Shown here one piece after another: positions 1-11,600 of a stretch of 64,000 nucleotides of DNA. Origin of the DNA: Brassica napus (Eukaryota; Streptophyta; Magnoliopsida; Brassicales; Brassicaceae). The translations under genes were made by a program, and so were the position numbers. Numbering within the stretch: the stretch's first letter is position 1; every line of letters starts with the position of its first letter. Under the pieces are notes generated by a model. That model did not search any database. It worked only from the letters and a program-made list of their open reading frames with translations, and had not been told where the DNA came from. The stretch covers positions 2,170,001 through 2,234,000 of the forward strand of contig NC_063438.1 of NCBI RefSeq assembly GCF_020379485.1, read 5' to 3'.

Positions 1-878
1 TTCCTTCTCTGGCTGCTTCTCTTTCTATCTCTCTCTCTCTCACTCTCAAACATCTAGAAGAAGAGAAAGCTTACACATAAATCTCAGAATCTGAGGTAAG
101 TAATTCTTGTTTTCTTGGCCTCTTTAATTTAATATTCATTTTCAGCTTTATGGTTTTCTTGGTTGTTTCAAAAGATCTGTATTTTTCTGTTGTTGTTGAT
201 GTCTTTAATCTGTTTCTCGTTGATCTCTCTCCTCTTGTCGGAATGAGAAACACATGATTTTTGAGGTGAGAGAGAAGCTCACTTGTGAGTTAGTTTTTGT
301 TTATTTCTGTAAGCAAAATTCTCAATTTTGTAATATTAAATTTTAAGAGCTTTAACACTTGAAAGCTGTTGTCTCTGTCTCTGTCTCTGTCTATCCAACA
401 AGCAGAATTATTGTGATGATTTAGTCTGTTCACCTAATTTGAAGATATAGTTGAGCTAAGATTTGTCATAAAAGTTAAAACTTCCTTTTCATGGAAGCTC
501 AGCAACTTAAAACCTCTCTGTATCTGACTTGAGTTCTTGGATCTTCTTTTTTTTTTTCCTTTTTGTCTCCTTTAACAGCTGTTTCATTTGATTCATGCAG
601 GTGAATGAGTTTTGCCTCTGAAGCTTTATTTCATCCCAGGTGATACAAAAGCAATCATGCTTACAAAATCTTAGCCAACAATCTTTGTAAGAAAGAAACT
701 CTTCTGATAAATGTTGCAGTATATAATCAGTTGGCAATTGTAGGGGTCTTAAGATTCTCCATGCATAGATCTTACAAGTAACATAAAGGTTCATCCTTTT
801 AAGGTGTGTGTGGCTACAAACAAAGGTTGTGAGTTATGTTTTTATTGTGACAGGTGAGGAAAGTAATGTTTGAGACAA
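1..878 (+). other. 5' leader region of the IQD14-like gene with likely non-coding exons
   Basis: The region opens with a pyrimidine-rich CT tract typical of plant 5' UTRs. A good donor (GAG followed by GTAAGT) lies near position 95, and acceptor-like CAG sites sit near 600, 640 and 853. I read this as one or more untranslated leader exons spliced to the coding exon that begins at 879. No coding ORF is convincing here. The exact leader exons are inferred and would need transcript data. The promoter probably lies left of the window. Confidence 0.5.
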
Positions 879-3048
879 ATGGGGAAGAAAGGAAGCTGGT
901 TTTCTGCAATTAAAAGGGTTTTTACTCCACATTCCAAAGAGAAGCTAGGCAATGTAATAAGCTGGTTACTTGTTTACTGGATTTTATTTAGCTAGCAAGA
1001 ATGTTATATATTTAAAGGAGTTTTTGATGGGTTATTGATGATGAGATTTACTTTGGTAAACAGGAGGCAGAGAGAAAGAATGTAAAAGAGAAGAGGAAGA
1101 AAGGTTTTGGGAAGCTAAGGCGTGGAGAGCCTAGTAGCATTGAGAAGATCTTTGGCGAGGCTGAGAGAGACCACAATCTTTTCTTCAGGCCTTCTACTCC
1201 TCCTCCTGATCCTGACCGATCAAATCCACCCTCATTCTCTCCTCCTCCTCCTCTCAGGCCTGCTTCTCCTCAGCTTCCTTCTCCAAGAGTTGCTTCACCA
1301 CGAGCCGCTAGAGCAGACCTTCCAAGGTCTCTTTCTCCAAAGCCCTCTGAGCCATCATCAGCCTCTGCCAGTGCTCCTCCTCCTCCGCTGAAGCCTGCTT
1401 CTACTCGAGTTCCTTCTCAGAGAATTAACCCTCCCATTGTTCCTTCTCCAAGAGTTGTCTCCCCACAAGCAGTCCCTCAAAAGCTGCCTTCTCCAAGACC
1501 AACTTCACCCAGAGTTGTCTCCCCACAAGCAGTCCCTCAAAAGCTGCCTTCTCCAAGAGCAGACCCACTAAGATTGAATAATCCTAGACCAATATCACCA
1601 AAGCCTCCTTCTCCAAGAGCAGACCCACCACGGTTGGATTCTCCAAGACCTCCTTCTCCAGGAGCAGAACCAACAAGACTTGATGCTCCAAGGCCCACTA
1701 CGCCTAGGCCTCCTTCTCCTAGAGCAGAACCACCAAGATTGGATGCAGCAAGGCCCATAACGCCTAGGCCTCCTTCTCCAAGACCAGTCTCGCCTAGGCC
1801 TGTGCAGCGAAGGGAGATTGTATCTAGACCAGAACCAACTCTCTTGGTCCAACATACTTCTGCAACAAAGATTCAAGCAGCTTTCAGAGGTTACATGGTA
1901 CGTATCCAAATTCTTTATTTATGTATCAAGATTTGTCTAGCCTCCATATCATAAAACAAGGAAGTTGTTGTTAATTTGAATGAAACAGGCGAGGAGGAGT
2001 TTCAGAGCTCTCAAAGGTTTGGTCAGGCTCCAAGGCGTGGTGAGAGGACACAGCGTGAAGCGTCAGACAGTAAATGCAATGAAGTACATGCAGCAACTGG
2101 TCCGTGTCCAGTCCCAGATTCAGTCACGCCGCATCAAAACGTTGGAAAACAAAGCGCAGGCTGAGAGAGACGAAGCTAAATGGGCTGCTGCATCTGAGGC
2201 TGGTAATGGTAACTGGGACGACAGTGTGCTGACAAAAGAAGAAAGGGATGCAAGATCTCAGAGAAAGACTGATGCAGTCATCAAAAGAGAACGGTCCATG
2301 GCATATGCATATTCTCACAAGGTAGCAACAACACTCTCAGTCTTTCTTTCCTCATTTGGGATGGCATCTAATGTGGTTTTTTGTACAGTTGTGGAAGAAC
2401 AGTCCCAAGTCTGCATGTACTTCAGGTGGGCTACCTCTATGGTGGAACTGGATGGACCGGCAGCTTCCTCTAGCTAGTCCTGCACCTAGCCATAGAGACT
2501 ACAGGCTAACACCAACAAGACTGAGCCCAAGCCCTCTCTCTCACCATTTCAGGCATGACAGCAACTTCGACGCTTCCACACCAAAGTCGTCTAGGTCTAC
2601 ACTTCTCACTCCGTCCAGACCCATCCGCACAGGCACATCAAGATACTCTAGAGGAAGAGGGCAAGATTCTCCTTTCACAGACAATGACAGCCTCACGAGC
2701 TGTCCTCCATTCCCTAGCTACATGGCTCCAACGGTCTCCGCCAGGGCCAAAGTTAGACCAAGCAGCAATCCAAAGGAGAGAGTGATGGGTACACCGTCAT
2801 CGGTTGGTAGCGAGAGGAGGAGAATGTCTTATCCACCGACACAACAAGGTATGGATACGTTTAGATGGAACAAAGGATCATTGGTCATGAGCAACAGTGG
2901 CAGCCAGAGAGGTGGTGGTGGTCCTGGTTCACCTGGAGGTGTGGTTCTTGAGAAGCACAAGACACTTAAATCAGTAGGGAATTTGAGCATTGGTTCTTCT
3001 AATGTCTCGATGCCAGATGGTAGGAAGCGGTTTAACAGATATGTGTGA
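879..3048 (+). CDS. IQD14: IQ67-domain calmodulin-binding protein, IQD14-like (4 coding exons)
   Basis: Exons are 879-953, 1064-1897, 1989-2321 and 2389-3048, giving 633 residues. The protein starts MGKKGSWFSAIKRVF, the usual basic N-terminus of IQD proteins. A Ser/Pro/Arg-rich repeat region follows (about residues 60-280, many PPSPRAEPPRLD-like units). The IQ67 domain starts near residue 292 (ATKIQAAFRGYM then ARRSFRALKGLVRLQ) and is split by a phase-0 intron, a hallmark of the family. A DUF4005-type region (PSYMAPTVSARAKVRP) lies toward the C-terminus. IQD proteins bind calmodulin and act as scaffolds at microtubules and the plasma membrane. The closest match from memory is Arabidopsis At2g43680. 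The first gene of the colinear block, it looks intact. Two copies of a 60-bp in-frame unit occur at about 1453-1572. Confidence 0.93.
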
Positions 3049-3427
3049 TTTCATTTTGATTGAAAACCTTTCTTCTTCTTTTTTATGTTTCTTTTGCTTC
3101 ATTTTGTGGGTTGTGTTGATTTTGAGTGTGGATTATGAATGTAACATAATAAAATGAAAAACAATGACAAAGGATTTGGTTTGACTAGCTCTTTGTTTGT
3201 CACATGATTCGTGCAGGTTGTGGACACCACTGATTGGTTAGTTAAATTGATTTCAAGAGTAGTTGTTTATGCGTTTTCTATGCCTAAAGTCATTACTTGA
3301 CTTTTCATCTTGCTTCTCGAAGATAATTACTGGTTAATTAAATGGTATTAGTCAAGGTTTTTGCTGACTCTCTCCTTGATATAAGCCATCCCCTACACAA
3401 CAGGCTAACTAAGATCAAACAACGATT
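3049..3427. other. Intergenic: IQD14 3' UTR and lectin-kinase promoter
   Basis: This contains a T-rich 3' UTR with an AATAAAA-like signal near 3148 and then a short upstream region for the next gene, with a TATA-like GATATAAG near 3378. No ORF of note. Confidence 0.5.
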
Positions 3428-5374
3428 ATGTCTCACAAAATCATCTCTCAGTTTGTTTTTATCTTTGTTCTGTTTTGTTGTACGGACACCTCTCATGGAA
3501 AGTTGATTATGGAAGAATCAGCTGGTCACATGAATGGTTTCACGACTCTAACCAACACCAAGAAGAACTCTTATGGTCAAGCCTTCAACGACAAACCATT
3601 CCCTTTCAAGAGTTCTGCAAACGGTACACTGACATCTTTCTCTTTCACCTTCTTCTTTGCCATCGTCCCTGAGCATAAGAACAAAGGCTCTCACGGTATG
3701 GCCTTTGTGATCTCTCCAACTAGAGGCATCCCCGGTGCATCCTCTGATCAGTACCTCGGTATCTTCAACGCTACAAACAACGGAGAAAGCTCTAACCAGA
3801 TCATTGCTGTAGAGCTAGATGTACATAAAGATGATGAGTTTGGTGACATTAATGATAACCATGTTGGTATCAACATAAACGGCATGAAGTCCATCATATC
3901 TGCTCCTGCCGGTTACTATGATCAAAAGGGTGAGTTTAAAACCCTTTCTTTGATCAGTGGCAAGCTACTTCGAATCACGATTCTGTACAGTCATGAAGAG
4001 AGACGACTCAATGTTACCTTATCACCACCAGCTGAGACATATCATCCCAAGCAGCCACTTCTTTCATTGAACCAAGACCTGTCACCTTATCTTAAGGAGG
4101 ATATGTACGTTGGCTTCACAGCCTCCACTGGATATATTGGAGCAATACATTACATGCTGATCTGGTATGCATATACCTTCATCATTGTTCCACAGCTGGA
4201 TTTCGCTATACCGATCTTTCCTCCATATCCAAAGATAGAGTCTCATGTAAAACGGATTGTTTTGGCAACCTCCTTGACTTTGACTCTCTTTGTTGCGCTT
4301 TCTGCATCAGCTTTAAGTCTTTTCTTGTATAAGAAGCATAAGAAGGTTTTGGAGGTTCTAGAGGAATGGGAAATAGCATGTGGACCTCATAGGTTTGCTT
4401 ACAGTGAACTCTTTAAAGCAACAAATGGTTTCAAACAAATTCTAGGTGAAGGAGGGTTTGGTAAGGTCTTTAAAGGCACACTTCCAGGTTCTGATGCAGC
4501 GATTGCAGTTAAACGGGTTTCTCGTGGTTCGAGTCAAGGAATGAGAGAGTTCTTGGCTGAGGTAACAACTATAGGTCGTCTTAGACACCCGAATCTAGTC
4601 AGGCTTCTTGGTTACTGCAGGTACAGAGAAGAACTCTACTTAGTTTATGACTGTATGCCCAATGGAAGCCTTGACAAGTACCTGTACGGATCAGATCAAG
4701 AACAGCTCTCTTGGAGTCAACGTTTCAAGATCATCAAAGACGTTGCTTATGCACTCTCCAACTCCATCATGATTGGTTACAAGTTGTGATTCATAGAGAC
4801 ATCAAGCCTGCAAATGTCTTACTTAACGATAAGATGAATGCAAGTCTTGGAGATTTCGGATTGGCTAAGCTACATGATCGAGGGTATGAAGCTCAGACCT
4901 CTAGAGCTGGTGAGAACAGGGAGACCAACCACGGGAACAGATGTTTACGCCTTTGGTGTGTTTATGCTTGAAGTTTCTTGCGGTAGAAGAATGTTTGAGC
5001 CACGGGCTGAGTCAGAACAGGCTGTTCTTCCTGACTGGGTGGTTAACCGCTGGGAAAGAGGTGATATCGAAGAGGCGGTTTGTGAAAGAATCAGACAAGA
5101 TCATGATAAGGGAGAGCTAGAACTTCTTCTGAAGCTAGGTGTGTTGTGTTCACACCAGGCTGAAGAGGTTAGGTCGCATATGTCTACGGTGGTTAAGATA
5201 TTGGAAGGAGTTTCTGAGCTTCATGATAATGTTCTTGATAGAACCGAGAAGAAGGAAAAATGGTACGAGAAGTACAGCGAAGTGCTTGATTCGGTGACAA
5301 TGATGGAGTCTGTAAGTAACTTCAACGTCACGGAACCGATAGCTTCCTTGGAGCGTACAAAGTTGCTTCTCTAG
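3428..5374 (+). pseudogene. L-type lectin receptor kinase, class V-like, disrupted by two frame changes
   Basis: The first frame (3428-4789) encodes a signal peptide (residues 1-24), a legume-lectin ectodomain (about 25-262), a transmembrane helix (about 276-301) and the kinase N-lobe with GEGGFGKV (340-347) and AVKRV. Near 4756-4760 the frame slips, consistent with a 1-nt deletion in the ALCYLHHDW region, so translation stops at 4789. HRDIKPAN and DFG are readable only in another frame (4711-4971). Near 4902-4912 the GTFGYxAPE segment is missing, which returns the coding to the first frame for the C-lobe down to 5374. LecRK genes are normally intronless, so splicing is unlikely to repair this. 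The activation-segment deletion would abolish kinase function anyway. Position matches the Arabidopsis At2g43690/At2g43700 LecRK-V genes. A lectin-only receptor from the first frame cannot be excluded. Confidence 0.85.
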
Positions 5375-5757
5375 TTGGTCGGTGGTGTTGATCGTAACAA
5401 TCACAAGCAAACAGTATGAAAAATAAGTTATATGATTGATTTAGTATACAAGATTATGAGATAATTAAGGGAATGATGGGATTACCTACGCAATAAGGTC
5501 TTGCAAGAGCAGTAGACTATGTAGGTATTGTTTTGGAATATCATTAGATTGTCTTCTTTTCTTCTTTACTCTGATCAGTTTCTTTGTGCTTTAACTTATG
5601 TAAATCGGTAGTGTACATAATACACATGACCTCAGAAGTATGTGTTTGTGTGTTTACTCCTATATGGTGTAGTACTTGTTGTGTGTTTTCAATTTTTCAG
5701 TAATCAAAGTTATAATATTTATTTTGTGTGCAATCTAATTGTATAAATTAAATAATA
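5375..5757. other. Intergenic: 3' flank of the lectin-kinase pseudogene
   Basis: Low-complexity 3' flank with no ORF. It ends at the A that flanks the 3' terminus of the adjacent minus-strand Helitron. Confidence 0.5.
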
Positions 5758-5768
5758 CTAGAGCTACC

Positions 5769-5785
5769 CCCGGGCTACGCCCGGG
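5769..5785 (-). other. Helitron 3' subterminal hairpin
   Basis: A perfect 6-bp CCCGGG stem with a 5-nt loop sits 11 nt inside the minus-strand CTAG end. In Helitrons this hairpin acts as the rolling-circle terminator. Confidence 0.75.
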
Positions 5786-6537
5786 TTTTTTTCACAAAAA
5801 TGTTATATATTTTACTATTATATCATACATAATATGTATCTTGTAATTATATCTAAAATCATTGTTAAAAAAACTTTTAAAAAAAATCAATATTACTACG
5901 TGGATCCGACTTTAAGTGTGCATTTGTCATTGACTCAAAAATTCTTACACTTAATTAAATAAATTAATAATTTATTTTTATTTTTATACATGTTACGTAC
6001 CGTAAAAAAGGATTTACTCGTTTAGGGAAATCATACGGCTAATATGCTACACTTAAGAGGAACCATGGCACAACTATTTGGATGTTTGGTAATGACAAAC
6101 TATTGTCATGGTTTTATGTTTTTATTAAAATATGCGAAATGGCTTGATTTAAATTACTGAATTAATATTTAGGAAATGCTTGATTTAAATTACTCAAAGG
6201 TTTTATGTTCCCCTCTTGAAGCAGAAGCTCAGAAAAGTTTTCTTAAGCGAAATGATCCAAATGCTGCTCGGAGAAGAGGTAAACTTATGGTAGAACAGCT
6301 TCGAGATCAATATTGTTGCAGTGTGATTGAAGTTAATAGTACTCTCCTTTTTTCATTCAATTGTCGACAACAAAAGAAGAGAGACAAACAAAGTAAGGTA
6401 AAAAGCAGTCAATCATAGGAAACATAATAGGCTTTCATATATTAAAATCCAACTTAAAGTACGAAAAGACAACACACATGCTTGTGAGGGAGAGTACCTC
6501 AACTTCAAAAGTCACAATCTCTATAATATTATTTGAG

Positions 6538-8172
6538 AAGTCAGTTTCCTATGTGTCGCTCTCACGTTAACTCTCACGATGGTTGATTACACTGATACCC
6601 TTAATAAATTAACTTACATTTAAAATACTATTATTTATTATTTTATTTAGTTTCCTTTTTAAAAAGTTTCGAAAAATATACACATAAAATAAAAAGGAAA
6701 TATTTTATAAAGTTAAAAAAAAAGAATTGAAAAACGAAAATATATGTATATATAATATGATTTCATAAAAAAAGGAAAGTAAACAAAATAGTAATATTAA
6801 ATTTAAAAAATATTTTTAAATAACATAAAATATTATTTTTAACTAATAAAATACTTTATTTATATATATATTTTCTAAGATAAAAATTATAAATTTCTAT
6901 ATAAAATGATTTCATTAAAAAACATTTACACATATAATCTTGATATTAGAAACAGAAATATTATTTCTTCTAAAACATAATTTAAACAGTACAAAAGTTC
7001 AAATTAATAAAAATATTTTTATATACCTATATATTTTCTTAGATGATTACATAAAATAATTAAGTAACATAAACTAATATATGTTTAATTATCTAAAAAT
7101 ATTTTATAATTAGTAATATTGAAATGTTTTATTTATTTTTCATAAATTTAGTTGACTATAATATCTTTCAATTACAGCAAAACAATATCGATAAAATATA
7201 TTTTACTTATATAATATTATTTTAAATACAATCACAATTTTTACTGCTTATTTTAAGAGTTTAATAAATTTAGTTGACAATAATATCTTTCAATTACAGC
7301 AAAAAATATCTATAAATTATATTTTACTTATATAATATTAGTTTTAAATACAATCACAATTTTTTACTACTTATTTTTAAGAGATATTAAAAAAAAACTA
7401 AAAAACTAAAAAACAAAATAAACATCGTTTGATCAAATAGTTACAAAATAGTTTAATGAGGTAGATATATTATATTTTATCATTATTAAAGTTATTTTTT
7501 CTTAATATTAAATATGCTTTTAAATTTTATGTTTTTGTATTTGTGGAACTTAATAGAATCATAATCAAAATATCAAAGCAAATCTGAATTCTCATTTTTA
7601 AGATTATTCAAATAAATTTTAGTTTTCATTCAATAAATCAAAAACATAAAGTTATTTAGAATTTTTAAAATTATTTAATTATTGTAAATATTGATATGTG
7701 TACATGAGCTTTCAAAAATGTATCAGCTACTTACGCATGCAACTTCATATTGATAATCCTATATTTTTTAATATTTTTTAAAAAAACATCAACATATAAT
7801 TTGATAAATGTTATGAAAATACATGCACATTCGACTTAATTATAATAAAAAATAATTATACTTCATTTTTAATTTGAAAGAATATATGTAACTCAATATA
7901 CTCGCAACATGAATGATTCGACTAATCCAACTTATATTTAAAATATTACAGTTGAATTCATATATGCAATCTAATTTACCCAAATGATAACTAAATCGAC
8001 TGAAAAACAAGAAAAACGATTACATATAACATATATAAAAATTAAAGTAATATAATATTGTTAATATAAATGATGCATATAAATTATAAATTAATTTAAT
8101 ATTAAATGTAAGTAGTAATCAATTATTATAATATATTTACTTTAGAAATATTTATACCCGTGCTCACATAAT
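6538..8172 (+). repeat. Tandem copy 1 of inner Helitron body
   Basis: It begins AAGTCAGTTTCC at 6538 and runs to about 8163, where the terminal hairpin breaks off after its first arm (CCCGTGC). A nine-base filler leads into copy 2. Only scattered single-base differences from copy 2 were seen in the stretches compared by eye. It lacks a 354-bp segment that copy 2 has after position 9578; the join shows AAAA microhomology. Confidence 0.85.
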
Positions 8173-10163
8173 AAGTCAGTTTCCTATGTGTCGCTCTCAC
8201 GTTAACTCTCACGATGGTTGATTACACTGATACCCTTAATAAATTAACTTACATTTAAAATACTATTATTTATTATTTTATTTAGTTTCCTTTTTAAAAA
8301 GTTTCGAAAAATATACACATAAAATAAAAAGGAAATATTTTATAAAGTTAAAAAAAAAGAATTGAAAAACGAAAATATATGTATATATAATATGATTTCA
8401 TAAAAAAAGGAAAGTAAACAAAATAGTAATATTAAATTTAAAAAATATTTTTAAATAACATAAAATATTATTTTTAAATAATAAAATACTTTATTTATAT
8501 ATATATTTTCTAAGATAAAAATTATAAATTTCTATATAAAATGATTTCATTAAAAAACATTTACACATATAATCTTGATATTAGAAACAGAAATATTATT
8601 TCTTCTAAAACATAATTTAAACAGTACAAAAGTTCAAATTAATAAAAATATTTTTATATACCTATATATTTTCTTAGATGATTACATAAAGTAATTAAGT
8701 AACATAAACTAATATATGTTTAATTATCTAAAAATATTTTATAATTAGTAATATTGAAATGTTTTATTTATTTTTCATAAATTTAGTTGACTATAATATC
8801 TTTCAATTACAGCAAAACAATATCGATAAAATATATTTTACTTATATAATATTATTTTAAATACAATCACAATTTTTACTGCTTATTTTAAGAGTTTAAT
8901 AAATTTAGTTGACAATAATATCTTTCAATTACAGCAAAAAATATCTATAAATTATATTTTACTTATATAATATTAGTTTTAAATACAATCACAATTTTTT
9001 ACTACTTATTTTTAAGAGATATTAAAAAAAAACTAAAAAACTAAAAAACAAAATAAACATCGTTTGATCAAATAGTTACAAAATAGTTTAATGAGGTAGA
9101 TATATTATATTTTATCATTATTAAAGTTATTTTTTCTTAATATTAAATATGCTTTTAAATTTTATGTTTTTGTATTTGTGGAACTTAATAGAATCATAAT
9201 CAAAATATCAAAGCAAATCTGAATTCTCATTTTTAAGATTATTCAAATAAATTTTAGTTTTCATTCAATAAATCAAAAACATAAAGTTATTTAGAATTTT
9301 TAAAATTATTTAATTATTGTAAATATTGATATGTGTACATGAGCTTTCAAAAATGTATCAGCTACTTACGCATGCAACTTCATATTGATAATCCTATATT
9401 TTTTAATATTTTTTAAAAAAACATCAACATATAATTTGATAAATGTTATGAAAATACATGCACATTCGACTTAATTATAATAAAAAATAATTATACTTCA
9501 TTTTTAATTTGAAAGAATATATGTAACTCAATATACTCGCAACATGAATGATTCGACTAATCCAACTTATATTTAAAACCATAGATTTAACTACGATTAA
9601 TTTTATAAGAATAGTAATTTATTTTATAAATATAAATCATTGGACAACTCAAAAAATATTAAAAATGAAAATAAAATATTAACCAACTGTTACAATTTAG
9701 TTCTTTTGTAAAATTTATATATATAAATGAGACTTCAAAATATTATCGTTTCGTTATATTAATTTATGTAATTTGGAATCATACACTTTAGTTTATTTTT
9801 TAAATCATTCTAAGCACAATATATCTTAAGTTATACATAATCTTCATAAAATATATTTACATATCTAAGATAACAACCACCTAAATGTAAATAAGAAATT
9901 AATCAAAATTTTAATATATATAGAATAAAAAATATTACAGTTGAATTCATATATGCAATCTAATTTACCCAAATGATAACTAAATCGACTGAAAAACAAG
10001 AAAAACGATTACATATAACATATATAAAAATTAAAGTAATATAATATTGTTAATATAAATGATGCATATAAATTATAAATTAATTTAATATTAAATGTAA
10101 GTAGTAATCAATTATTATAATATATTTACTTTAGAAATATTTATACCCGTGCATGAGCACGGG
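8173..10163 (+). repeat. Tandem copy 2 of inner Helitron body, with complete 3' end
   Basis: This restarts with the same AAGTCAGTTTCC sequence 1635 bp downstream of copy 1. It lacks the first 20 nt of the element's 5' terminus. It keeps the 354-bp segment (about 9577-9930) missing from copy 1 and ends in the full hairpin. Confidence 0.85.
10146..10163 (+). other. Helitron 3' subterminal hairpin (inner element)
   Basis: CCCGTGC and GCACGGG pair perfectly around a four-base ATGA loop, 12 nt from the CTAG terminus. Confidence 0.85.
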
Positions 10164-10229
10164 AAAATCACCTAGTTCATTATTTAAAGAAGATGCAAAA
10201 ATAAGAAGCTCAAAAATATTTTATATGAA

Positions 10230-10880
10230 GTTCTGCTTGTCCTACTGCTGCAGCTATTGTTGCTGCTCCAGCCATACTTACGGTAGATCTAGGCGACCCA
10301 CAAAACTTGCCAAACTTCTCAAATGTCTGATACATGACTGTTCCACTCTCTTGGACTAAAGGCCCAAATGTCTGTCGCTATGCATTTATAATCTTCCAAG
10401 CCTATACTGATCTCCTGCTTGTACTCGCTCATTCCAACACTCAAGTGTACAGCTACAGTTTCTTGGGCTCAGAGCAAGACAAACCCTTGTCACCAGCTGA
10501 CTCAGGTGGATAGTGTTGAATTCATAACCTACAGCTTTGAAGCTAGTGTACCCAAACCCATCTTCAGAAGTCACAAGGATAGTGGAGATTGCATTTCTGA
10601 ATCTAGACTTGTCAGTCATTGAATCATTGATCCAGTCTTGGCACTTTCGTTCTCGTAAAATACCTTGTGTAGACATTGTTGTTGCAGTTTCTAGGGGACT
10701 GGGGACTGAGCAGCGGCAGCATAGACATGCCTTGTTAGTCTCATCGTTTCCCATCAGGTGATCGTTGTAGAAAGGGGACACATCTTGCATGCATGCAGGT
10801 GAGTATTTCGTCCAACTGGGACTTGGTCAGGGCACAGCGTCCCTTGGAGTATTGAAAGATGCTTGGTTCGAAGAAAGAAA
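10230..10880 (-). pseudogene. Unrecognised exon-like fragment inside the outer Helitron
   Basis: Base composition rises sharply compared with the flanking AT-rich Helitron DNA, and a 134-codon minus-strand ORF (10386-10790) is present. I do not recognise a family. The composition shift inside a Helitron suggests a captured gene piece. No start, splice or domain evidence supports a working gene. Confidence 0.35.
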
Positions 10881-10994
10881 CCTCGAGCCGCTTCTCGTAA
10901 CCTTCGAAAACGATTGCGGATAAGCCATAAACACCATTAGGAATCAGCAGAAAAAAAATCTTAGAAGAAAGTAAATTATAAAGTAGAAATTGAA

Positions 10995-11236
10995 GAAAGC
11001 TAAACTATATTAGGAGGGGGCTTCATAAGATGTAACCAAACAGAAGATTTGAGTTGCATTGTAGCAATCAGAAGATTTGAGTTTCTTGATTCCATTGCTA
11101 GGACAAACATCTTCAAGGCTGTAACCAAGGGGGGCTTCATAAGATAAGGAACTATTACTCTAGACTTCTTTTTACCACCTTTCGAATCCATCATAATCTC
11201 CTTCACACGTTCTGTAATTAAGATAAACAAAATCAT
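10995..11236 (-). pseudogene. Captured small-protein exon with internal duplication
   Basis: The minus strand encodes MMDSKGGKKKS near its start. In another frame it reads YEAPLGYSLEDV followed by GIKKLKSS, which looks like a small conserved plant protein I cannot name. The segment with GGGGGCTTCATAAGAT occurs twice (about 11015 and 11129), and CAGAAGATTTGAGTT occurs twice (about 11041 and 11068), so parts have been reduplicated. Frame changes make it non-functional. Confidence 0.4.
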
Positions 11237-11289
11237 ATGGTTAGGTGAAGAGGAACAGAGATTTAGTGTTCAACAATCTCACACTGAAA

Positions 11290-11600
11290 AATTATCACAA
11301 TGATGTATTGAAGCCATGATAATCAGAAGGAATCTCAACAATTTCCTTAACACCACAAATCTCAAGAGTGATGACAATCTGCAATAATTTATCAAACAAC
11401 AATCATAAGAACTTTCATAACATCTACAAAAAAGTCTCACACTGTCTCTCTCTCTCACTATAATAGAGAAGTTTTCGAAATTATAAACTCACATATATGT
11501 GACATCACTGAAAGCAGAACACAGCCCACCACAAGAGTTGATCACAACCTTCACTTGTTCAGGTCTGAAGTATATCTTCTCTCATGGCCCAACACGTGAG
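11290..11600 (-). pseudogene. Captured ATP-dependent 6-phosphofructokinase fragment
   Basis: Two pieces match the N-terminal part of plant PFK. At about 11508-11590 the minus strand reads YFRPEQVKVVINSCGGLC, the conserved region around the nucleotide-binding glycines. At about 11300-11375 it reads IVITLEICGVKEIVEI. The segment between them looks like an old intron. A 2-nt deletion breaks the frame just before YFRP, and no other PFK exons are seen. Its position inside the Helitron suggests transduplication from a PFK gene elsewhere. Family assignment is from remembered motifs. Confidence 0.6.

Larger units (their letters stand above)
6518..10175 (+). mobile_element. Inner Helitron with internal tandem duplication
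   Basis: The 5' end is TCTCTATAATATT at 6518 preceded by A. The 3' end is CTAG at 10172-10175 followed by T. A 7-bp hairpin (CCCGTGC/GCACGGG, 10146-10163) sits 12 nt inside the 3' end. It is inserted in opposite orientation within the outer Helitron. It is extremely AT-rich and has no coding capacity. Its body exists as two tandem copies offset by 1635 bp. Confidence 0.85.

Noticed and set aside
1537..1909. Two minus-strand ORFs rich in Gly or Trp/Arg
   Set aside because: They are mirror frames of the Pro/Ser/Arg repeats of the IQD14 exon and have no domains or splice context.
6176..6418. 80-codon ORF with a basic segment between the Helitron ends
   Set aside because: No recognisable family, AT-rich setting, no start or splice context. 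At best a captured scrap, too weak to list as a gene.
10386..10790. 134-codon ORF first considered as a pectinesterase-inhibitor-like protein
   Set aside because: The cysteine pattern and helices do not fit; listed only as an unrecognised fragment.
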